DNA from: Flavobacteriaceae bacterium
GTDB taxonomy: Bacteria > Bacteroidota > Bacteroidia > Flavobacteriales > Flavobacteriaceae
Assembly: GCA_016744615.1 (NCBI GenBank)
Contig: JADGEA010000003.1
Span: forward strand, 1-50,075
Direction: 5' to 3'
DNA: 50,075 bases
The notes beneath the pieces are model-generated. The model worked only from the letters and a program-made list of their open reading frames with translations, was not told where the DNA came from and ran no database searches. The position numbers were made by a program, and so were the translations under genes. This document shows, piece after piece, positions 43,313 to 50,075 of this stretch (position 1 is the first letter of the stretch; each line of letters starts with the position of its first letter).

Positions 43313-46123
43313 ATGAAAAACAATTTTGCATTTATTTTTTTTCTAATAGTTTCTTTTCAAAGTATAAAAACACAAATTATTCCCTCAATTGAAGGTAGAA
43401 TAATAGACGATTATTCTGGAAAATCACTTGTAAATGCTCAAATTTTACTTTTGAAAGAAGTAACCAAAACCTATTCAGATCTTGATGGAAATTTTAAATT
43501 AAATGAAATTAAACCAGGAGATCATATTTTAGAAATTACTTTTTTTGGATACAAATCAAAGCGATTCCCTTTCTTTATGGATAAAAGCACAAAAACATTA
43601 CAATTAGGAGCTATTCGCTTAAAAGAGAATCATAAAGAACAGGTTGACCAAAGTTTTATCATGCTAAATGAGGAAGATCTTTATGAAAATGAAAAAAGTG
43701 AATCTAATTCTATTACCGGACTATTGACTTCATCCAAAGATATATTTTTAAAAACAGTTGCTTATGAATTTAGTCCAACATTTTTTAAACCTAGAAATTT
43801 AGGAAGTGAATATTCCGAGGTACTACTCAATGGTGTAAAAATGAATAAATTATTCAATGGCAGACCACAATGGAGTAACTGGGGAGGTTTAAATGATGTG
43901 TTGAGAAATCAGGAATTTTCAAAAAGTATGACTCATTCAAATTCCACTTTTAGTGGAATAAATGGCTCTACAAACCTTTTAACCGATGCCTCCAGTTATA
44001 AAAAGGGAATTAAAATTTCATATGCTGCTTCTAACCGAAGTTACAAAGGAAGAGTCATGGCAAGTTATAGTTCCGGACTTTTAAAAAGTGGCTGGTATTA
44101 TACATTTTCAGCATCTAAAAGATTTGCCAAAGAAGGTTTTAGAGAAGGAACGGTTTATGATGCAAATTCTTTTTTCACTTCTATAGAAAAGAAGATCAAT
44201 AATAAACACAGATTAAATTTTACCGGAATATATGCAAGCAACACCCGCGGAAAATCTTCACCTAATACACAGGAAGTTTATGATCTTAAAAATTTAAAAT
44301 ACAATGCTTATTGGGGTGATCAAGAAGAAGAAATTAGAAATTCCCGACTTAAAAAAATTACAGAACCCATTTTACAATTGAATCATTTATGGAATATAAG
44401 CGATGAAACCTCACTGCAAACAAGTATTACTTATCAATTTGGTAAATCTGGAAACAGCCGATTAGATTATGGCGGAGCAAGAATTATTGGAGATGATGAC
44501 AATCAAACGGTTATTGGTGGAGGGACAAATCCCGATCCAAGTTATTACCAAAAACTCCCCAGTTATTTTTTGCGTGATATAAATAATCCTGATTATGAAA
44601 ACGCATATTTAGCAGAACAAGAATTTATTAAAAATGGCCAAATCAACTGGTTAGATATGTATCAAGCAAATCAAAATGTAAGCAACAAAGGCAATAGTAT
44701 TTATGCTTTGTATGAAGATAGAAATGACGATAAACAGTTTATGATTGGCTCTATATTATCAAAAAAGATCAATAAAAATTTCAAAATAAATGCTTCTGTC
44801 CAATATCAAAAATTGAAATCTGAAAACTTTGCTTCTATGTTGGATCTTTTAGGAGGAAATGGTTTTTTAGACGTTGATATCTATGCAGATGATCTAGATG
44901 AAGCACAGAGTGATTTGCAAAACCCAAATAGAATCATTTCTGAAGGGGAAAAATTTAAATATCATTTTAATTTTGATATATCCGTATTAAATGGTTTTGC
45001 ACAGATTCAATATGCAACCAGAAAAACAGATGTTTTTTTTGCTGTTAATTTTAACAATACAACTTATCAAAGAACTGGTTTGTATGAAAATGGTGCTTAC
45101 CCTGGCAAATCTTCTTTAGGTAAAAGTGAAAAATTACAGTTTCCTAATTTTAGTGTAAAAAGTGGTGTAATCTATAAACTTACCGGAAGGCATATTTTCT
45201 CAGCAAATGCTGCCTATTATACCAAAGCTCCAACTTTGCAAAATTCCTTTTCAAATGCTCGAGAGAATAATGATATCGTTATCGGTTTAACCGATGAAAA
45301 AATTGCAGCAATTGATCTAAGCTATAGCTTACGACACCCTAAAATAAATGCCCAAATAACTCTTTATGGAATTGATCTAAAAGATCAAACAGATATTTCA
45401 TTTTATTTTGCTGACGGTTTAACTGGAATTGAAAATTCTCAAACCACAGCTTTTGTTCAGGAAGTTTTAACAGGAATTGATAAACAAAATTTTGGGCTTG
45501 AATTAGGACTTGAAATACCCATCATTGCCGGTATTAAATTTAAGGCTGTTGCTGCTATAGGTCAATCGGTTTATAGTTCAAATCCAGACCTCTATTTAAC
45601 ATCTGATGATTTTACAGAACCCTTAAATTACGGTGAAGTTTCTTTAAAGAATTATTTTGTTTCTGAAGGCCCACAACAAGCTTATTCTATTGGTTTTGAA
45701 TATAATAGTCCTAACTACTGGTGGTTTGGGATTACAGGAAATTATTTTGATCATTCCTATATAAATATTGCACCCATAATGCGAACTAAGAATTTTTATT
45801 TAGATAATGACGGACTTCCAATTCATGATTATGATGAAGGAGTTGCTAAAGAACTTCTAAAACAAGAAAAATTCAATCCATACTATTTGGTCAATATAGT
45901 GGGCGGAAAATCATGGAAGATCAATAATTACTACATCGGTTTTTTTGTAAATGTGGGGAACCTTTTAAATACAGAGTATAAAACCGGTGGCTTTGAACAA
46001 TCACGAAATGCAAATTATAATACCCTGCTGGAAGATAAAACAAGAGAAAAACCTTTATTCGGACCAAAATATTGGTTTGGATATGGTACGAGTTATTATA
46101 CCTCAGTCTATTTTAGATTTTAA
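43313..46123 (+). CDS. TonB-dependent receptor with carboxypeptidase-like N-terminal domain
   Basis: A 936-residue outer-membrane protein with a signal peptide (to about residue 20), a carboxypeptidase-regulatory-like domain (~23-105: IEGRIIDDYSGKSLVNAQILL, DLDGNFKL, ILEITFFGYKS), a plug region (YSEVLLNGVKMNKLFNGRPQW) and a long beta-barrel ending YYTSVYFRF. It is not of the SusC class: no SusD gene follows. The next gene, 59 bases downstream, encodes a DUF5689 lipoprotein that may be its surface partner. The divergent secreted nuclease suggests uptake linked to nucleic acid or phosphoester breakdown. Ligand unproven. Confidence 0.92.
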   Translation: MKNNFAFIFFLIVSFQSIKTQIIPSIEGRIIDDYSGKSLVNAQILLLKEVTKTYSDLDGNFKLNEIKPGDHILEITFFGYKSKRFPFFMDKSTKTLQLGAIRLKENHKEQVDQSFIMLNEEDLYENEKSESNSITGLLTSSKDIFLKTVAYEFSPTFFKPRNLGSEYSEVLLNGVKMNKLFNGRPQWSNWGGLNDVLRNQEFSKSMTHSNSTFSGINGSTNLLTDASSYKKGIKISYAASNRSYKGRVMASYSSGLLKSGWYYTFSASKRFAKEGFREGTVYDANSFFTSIEKKINNKHRLNFTGIYASNTRGKSSPNTQEVYDLKNLKYNAYWGDQEEEIRNSRLKKITEPILQLNHLWNISDETSLQTSITYQFGKSGNSRLDYGGARIIGDDDNQTVIGGGTNPDPSYYQKLPSYFLRDINNPDYENAYLAEQEFIKNGQINWLDMYQANQNVSNKGNSIYALYEDRNDDKQFMIGSILSKKINKNFKINASVQYQKLKSENFASMLDLLGGNGFLDVDIYADDLDEAQSDLQNPNRIISEGEKFKYHFNFDISVLNGFAQIQYATRKTDVFFAVNFNNTTYQRTGLYENGAYPGKSSLGKSEKLQFPNFSVKSGVIYKLTGRHIFSANAAYYTKAPTLQNSFSNARENNDIVIGLTDEKIAAIDLSYSLRHPKINAQITLYGIDLKDQTDISFYFADGLTGIENSQTTAFVQEVLTGIDKQNFGLELGLEIPIIAGIKFKAVAAIGQSVYSSNPDLYLTSDDFTEPLNYGEVSLKNYFVSEGPQQAYSIGFEYNSPNYWWFGITGNYFDHSYINIAPIMRTKNFYLDNDGLPIHDYDEGVAKELLKQEKFNPYYLVNIVGGKSWKINNYYIGFFVNVGNLLNTEYKTGGFEQSRNANYNTLLEDKTREKPLFGPKYWFGYGTSYYTSVYFRF

Positions 46124-46182
46124 AAAGAAGAACTAAAAATGATATAAACTATATCGCAAAGAACAGCAATAAGAAACAGACC

Positions 46183-47559
46183 ATGAAAAATTTAAAAACA
46201 CTCATTTTCACAATTATCTTATTATCAATAATTTCCTGTGTTCAAACAGATGATTTTGATATCCCTAAAATAGAAAATGAAATGCCTAATATTGTTTCTA
46301 CAACAAGTATAAAAGCTTTAAAAAGTGCCCTGGATCAATCAGGAGAAAAAATGTATACTTTTAAAGAAAACGAGAGCTCAATAATTGAAGGGTTTGTAAT
46401 TTCAAGTGATGAAGCAGGTAATTTTTACAAAGCATTAATCATTCAGGATAATTTCGAAAATCCAACCATAGGAATAGAAATCATGATCGATCAAAAAGCA
46501 TTATTTACCAAATATAATTTTGGTCGGAAAATATTTATAAAACTTGCCGGACTAAGTATTTTCAATGAAAGAGGAAAGTATAAATTAGGATATTTATTAA
46601 AAAACAATATGGAAGAAATTCCTTCTTCAAAGGTAAACGACTTTATCATCCGTTCAACGGAAACAATGGAGATCTTACCTTTAAAAGTAGAAATTGACGA
46701 TTTTTCAGATCAACTTATTGGCACCTATGTTCAAATCGAAAATATACAATTTAAAAAAGATGAAATTGGAAGAACATATGCAGGAGAACCCTTTGATGAA
46801 TTTAACGGAGAAAGAATCATTGAGCAATGTTCCAGTCAATGGAATGCAATTTTAAGTACAAGTACCTATTCAGATTTTAAGTCTAACTTGATTTCTGATA
46901 AAAATGGGACAATTAATGCAGTATTAACCAAAGATTTTTATGGTGAGAAATTTGTTTTGCTACTCAATGATCCTTCCGGAATTGAACTCCTGAATACCAA
47001 ACGTTGTGATCCTGAATATTTAACCTGTGAAGGAAATTTGGAAAGTGATCAAAACATTATTTTTTATGAAGATTTTGATCATATGAAAAACACAAAAGAT
47101 TTGAAAGAAATGGGGTGGTTGAATCATAATGTAAATTTTGGAAATGGAAAATTTAAGAAACGTAGTAAAAATGGTAACGTTTATATGCAAATATCTGCCT
47201 ATAATTCAGAAGAATATTTTATGGAAGTCTGGTTGATTACACCCAAAATAAATTTAGATAAATCAAGTGATGAAATTTTGACCTTTAAAACAAGAAGTTC
47301 TTTTGAAACCGGAACAATTTTAACGGCTTGGGTTAGTAATAATTTTGATGAAAACATTCAAAATGCAACATGGATACAACTGGATGTTGGTATTTCGAAA
47401 GGATCAAAAGGAAGTGAAAACACCGATTTTATTTCTTCAGGAAAAGTTAGTTTAGATTGTTTGCAGGGTAATGTACATATTGCTTTTAAATATCAAGGAA
47501 GTGACCCAAATAAAACTACAACTTATGACATAGATCATGTTTTGGTTGTAGGAAATTAA
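46183..47559 (+). CDS. DUF5689 domain lipoprotein with C-terminal jelly-roll domain
   Basis: A 458-residue predicted lipoprotein with lipobox IISC (Cys19). Residues ~35-270 form the DUF5689/OB-fold-like region (IIEGFVISSDEAGNFYKALIIQDN, FGRKIFIKLAGLSIF, IGTYVQIENIQF). Residues ~285-458 form a choice-of-anchor/jelly-roll domain (FYEDFDHMKN, EVWLITPKINL, HIAFKYQGSDP, TYDIDHVLVVGN). It is likely surface-exposed and co-transcribed with the TonB receptor. Its family commonly occurs beside TonB receptors and extracellular nuclease-fold enzymes in Flavobacteriia, as here; the molecular role is unknown. Confidence 0.87.
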   Translation: MKNLKTLIFTIILLSIISCVQTDDFDIPKIENEMPNIVSTTSIKALKSALDQSGEKMYTFKENESSIIEGFVISSDEAGNFYKALIIQDNFENPTIGIEIMIDQKALFTKYNFGRKIFIKLAGLSIFNERGKYKLGYLLKNNMEEIPSSKVNDFIIRSTETMEILPLKVEIDDFSDQLIGTYVQIENIQFKKDEIGRTYAGEPFDEFNGERIIEQCSSQWNAILSTSTYSDFKSNLISDKNGTINAVLTKDFYGEKFVLLLNDPSGIELLNTKRCDPEYLTCEGNLESDQNIIFYEDFDHMKNTKDLKEMGWLNHNVNFGNGKFKKRSKNGNVYMQISAYNSEEYFMEVWLITPKINLDKSSDEILTFKTRSSFETGTILTAWVSNNFDENIQNATWIQLDVGISKGSKGSENTDFISSGKVSLDCLQGNVHIAFKYQGSDPNKTTTYDIDHVLVVGN

Positions 47560-47637
47560 GTTTCTTGTTGGCAAAATTTATACTTTCTGTTGCGGTTTAA
47601 ATAAATTGGTTGTTTCTTTATATTCTTAATTTTTTTT

Positions 47638-50075
47638 ATGAAGAAATTACTCTCTTTGCCGCCCAATTTAGTTCGTTTTTTTTATGATATTGAAGAAAAA
47701 GATCCCGATCAATGGTTTTGTGCGTCTGATCCTCCGGGAAATCGTATAGGATCAGGTGGGGGAACTTCATGGATTCTAAAAGAAAATTGGAAAAATGAAA
47801 ATGATCAAAAGGATTTTTTAAACTGGCTGTCCAAAGAGAAGCGAATTATTATTCATGCTGGTGGACAAAGCAGAAGGTTACCCGCTTATGCTCCTTCCGG
47901 GAAGGTACTTACACCAATTCCTGTTTTTAGATGGGAGCGTGGTCAAAAAATAGATCAAAACCTTTTGGATCTACAAGTAAAGTTATATGAGAAAATACTT
48001 AAGAATACGCCTGACAATTTAAATACTTTAATTGCCAGTGGTGATGTGTATATACGTTCAGAAGGAAAGATAGATACATTACCTAAAGCAGATATTGTTT
48101 GTTATGGAATCTGGACAGATACTGAACTAGCAAGCAAACATGGAGTATTTGTATGTAATCGAAAAAATCCCGAAGAGTTGCAATATATGCTTCAAAAACC
48201 TTCGCGTGCTGTTTTAAAAGAATTGTCACAGGAGCATTTGTTCCTCATGGATATTGGTATCTGGGTTTTAAGTGACAGAGCCGTAGAATTATTAATGAAA
48301 CGATCTGGTTATAATTTTAAAAATGACGGGGATGTAACACTCCAAGACACATTGGATTTTTATGACCTTTACTCAGATTTTGGTCTTAATCTTGGAACAA
48401 ATGCATCAAACCATGATGCTGATCTAAACAAACTTACAGTTAGTATCAAGGCTCTTCCAAAAGGTGAGTTTTATCATTTTGGTACAAGTAAAGAATTGAT
48501 TTCTTCCATGGTTTCTGCTCAAAACAGGGTGATAGATCAGCGTTCTATATTGCACAAAGACAGTAAACCTAACACTTCTATGTTTACCCAAAATGCAATT
48601 GTAAGAACAACTCTACATCCTGATCAAAAAAATTTATGGATTGAAAATTCATTTGTTGGTGAAAGATGGAAACTACAATCAGATCATATAATTACAGGAA
48701 TTCCTGAGAATAACTGGTTACTAAATTTACCTACTGGAATTTGTATAGATATGATACCTGTAGGTGATGAAGAATATTGTATTCGTTTTTATGGATATAA
48801 TGATGCTTTTAAAGGCCCAATTCTCTCCGATGAAACGGAATACTTAGGAAATTCTTTTGATCAATGGTTATCATCACATAATTTAGACTTTTCTTCCTTA
48901 AATTTTAAAAAGAATACTGATATTCAGTCTGCCAGAATTTTTCCGGTTCTAAAGAAAGAGGATATCCATGAGGATTTTTTAACATGGATCATCAACCCTT
49001 TAGAAACATTAAGTTTCTCTCAGGAATGGCTAAACTGTAAAAGAATTTCTGCTGATGAAATTGTAGATCAAGCCAATCTGAAAAGATTATACAGGCAAAG
49101 GAATCATTTTCTGAATTTAAATATTCCTATGCTTCGTAAGAATTATAATAAAAGTATTTTTTATCAGGTAGACCTTGATGATATGGCCAAGTGTATAGCA
49201 AAAAGTAAAATCATCATGCCACTGGAATTATCAAGTAAAGACCCATATCGTCAAATGCATGAATATATGTTTCAGGCGAAAGTGAAACAATATAAAAATC
49301 TGGAATATAAAAATGAAGAGAAAAAAGCATTTCAAATATTGCAGGAAAATATTATTGAAACATTGGGGTACCATAATATGCAGCCAAAATTAAATGTGTT
49401 TCAGGATCAAATTGTATGGGGAAGAAGTCCTGTAAGAATTGATGTTGCAGGAGGATGGTCGGATACACCACCATATAGTATTATTCATGGCGGTGCAGTT
49501 GTTAACATGGCAATAGAGTTAAATGGTCAGCCTCCATTACAGGTATATATCAAGCCATCAAAAGAATATAAAATCATTCTACGATCTATTGATGTAGGTA
49601 CAAGAGAAGATATTACCACCTATGATGAATTGGCTAATTTTATTCAGGTAGGATCTGCTTTTTCTATACCCAAAGCTGCTTTAAATTTAGCCGGATTTCA
49701 TCCAAAATTTTCTTTGGAAAAGTATAGCAGTCTACAGGATCAATTAAAAGAATTTGGATCAGGAATAGAAATTTCTACCCTAGCTGCAATTCCTAAGGGA
49801 TCAGGGTTGGGCACAAGTTCTATCTTAGCGGCAACAGTTTTAGGAGTTTTATCAGATTTTTGCGGTTTTAAGTGGAGTCAAAATGATATTAGCAACAGGG
49901 CTTTGGTGTTAGAACAGCTTTTAACAACCGGTGGCGGATGGCAAGACCAATATGGAGGTGTTTTACCAGGAATTAAATTACTTACCACAACCAAAGGAGG
50001 TAATCAAACACCTGAGATCAAATGGGCTCCAAATTTTATTTTCACCAAGCCAGAGAACAAATCTCGTATGTTGTT
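47638..50075 (+). CDS. fkp: Bifunctional fucokinase / fucose-1-phosphate guanylyltransferase (Fkp), 3' end outside the window
   Basis: 812 codons are present from ATG 47638 with no stop before the window edge; full-length Fkp is about 950 residues. The N-terminal nucleotidyltransferase half carries HAGGQSRRLPAYAPSGKVLTP (residues 73-93), which binds the nucleotide and sugar phosphate. The C-terminal GHMP-kinase half begins near WGRSPVRIDVAGGWSDTPPY and has the ATP-binding loop PKGSGLGTSS at 719-728. The enzyme converts L-fucose to fucose 1-phosphate and then GDP-fucose, the salvage route that decorates Bacteroidota surface glycans. It stands 78 bases after the DUF5689 gene; no canonical promoter was found in that gap. 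Confidence 0.93.
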   Translation, partial: MKKLLSLPPNLVRFFYDIEEKDPDQWFCASDPPGNRIGSGGGTSWILKENWKNENDQKDFLNWLSKEKRIIIHAGGQSRRLPAYAPSGKVLTPIPVFRWERGQKIDQNLLDLQVKLYEKILKNTPDNLNTLIASGDVYIRSEGKIDTLPKADIVCYGIWTDTELASKHGVFVCNRKNPEELQYMLQKPSRAVLKELSQEHLFLMDIGIWVLSDRAVELLMKRSGYNFKNDGDVTLQDTLDFYDLYSDFGLNLGTNASNHDADLNKLTVSIKALPKGEFYHFGTSKELISSMVSAQNRVIDQRSILHKDSKPNTSMFTQNAIVRTTLHPDQKNLWIENSFVGERWKLQSDHIITGIPENNWLLNLPTGICIDMIPVGDEEYCIRFYGYNDAFKGPILSDETEYLGNSFDQWLSSHNLDFSSLNFKKNTDIQSARIFPVLKKEDIHEDFLTWIINPLETLSFSQEWLNCKRISADEIVDQANLKRLYRQRNHFLNLNIPMLRKNYNKSIFYQVDLDDMAKCIAKSKIIMPLELSSKDPYRQMHEYMFQAKVKQYKNLEYKNEEKKAFQILQENIIETLGYHNMQPKLNVFQDQIVWGRSPVRIDVAGGWSDTPPYSIIHGGAVVNMAIELNGQPPLQVYIKPSKEYKIILRSIDVGTREDITTYDELANFIQVGSAFSIPKAALNLAGFHPKFSLEKYSSLQDQLKEFGSGIEISTLAAIPKGSGLGTSSILAATVLGVLSDFCGFKWSQNDISNRALVLEQLLTTGGGWQDQYGGVLPGIKLLTTTKGGNQTPEIKWAPNFIFTKPENKSRML

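Noticed and set aside
1..50075. tRNA, rRNA, CRISPR arrays or prophage genes
   Set aside because: No cloverleaf, rRNA segment, regularly spaced repeats or phage structural genes were recognised anywhere in the window.

Overview
The window looks like a chromosomal segment of a low-GC, AT-rich Bacteroidota member, most likely a marine or soil Flavobacteriia. Supporting signs are a SusC/SusD pair, a second TonB-dependent receptor with a DUF5689 lipoprotein, the short region-1.1-less primary sigma factor, a bacterial CCDC81-like HU/SPOR protein, a bifunctional Fkp enzyme, few Shine-Dalgarno sequences, and several matches to the flavobacterial promoter TTG-N19..21-TAnnTTTG. I see no rRNA, tRNA, CRISPR array, prophage or intact insertion sequence.

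Region 1 (1-9067) is a sugar-oxidation locus. On the minus strand are a Tat-exported TIM-barrel isomerase and a Gfo/Idh/MocA oxidoreductase that is cut by the window edge. Divergent from them, on the plus strand, are a GMC flavoprotein dehydrogenase and its Tat-carrying small subunit, a ThuA-domain remnant, a DUF1080 (3-keto-glycoside hydrolase type) protein, an FGE-fold protein without the usual copper cysteines, another Tat-exported Gfo/Idh/MocA enzyme, ThuA, and a Tat-exported hydroxypyruvate-isomerase-like protein. I infer a periplasmic pathway that oxidises a sugar or glycoside at C3, cleaves the ketone intermediate and rearranges the product. The substrate is unknown.

Region 2 (9068-14455) carries decayed genes: an internally deleted ISL3 transposase remnant and a fructosamine-kinase gene with an in-frame TGA at a position where the family usually has Trp. 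Between them is intact pbpC, and beyond them a third Gfo/Idh/MocA enzyme.

Region 3 (14456-21538) is mostly core housekeeping: acyl-CoA thioesterase, HU/SPOR envelope protein (TTG start), dprA, a small hypothetical gene, kbl, queD, lpxH-like and radA. Region 4 (21611-29272) is accessory envelope material: two beta-barrel proteins, a DUF975 membrane protein, a DUF5009 acyltransferase-like membrane protein, an S15-type peptidase, an exported DUF695/RraB-like protein and a lipoprotein.

Region 5 (29479-37114) is core: rpsO, pnp, rpoD, rpe, a short M1 aminopeptidase and recJ, with clear intrinsic terminators after rpsO, pnp and rpoD. Region 6 (37363-47559) is for uptake: a susC/susD pair without degradative enzymes, then a secreted endonuclease/phosphatase-fold enzyme divergent from a TonB receptor plus DUF5689 lipoprotein, with a long inverted repeat between them. 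The window ends inside fkp (fucose salvage to GDP-fucose).
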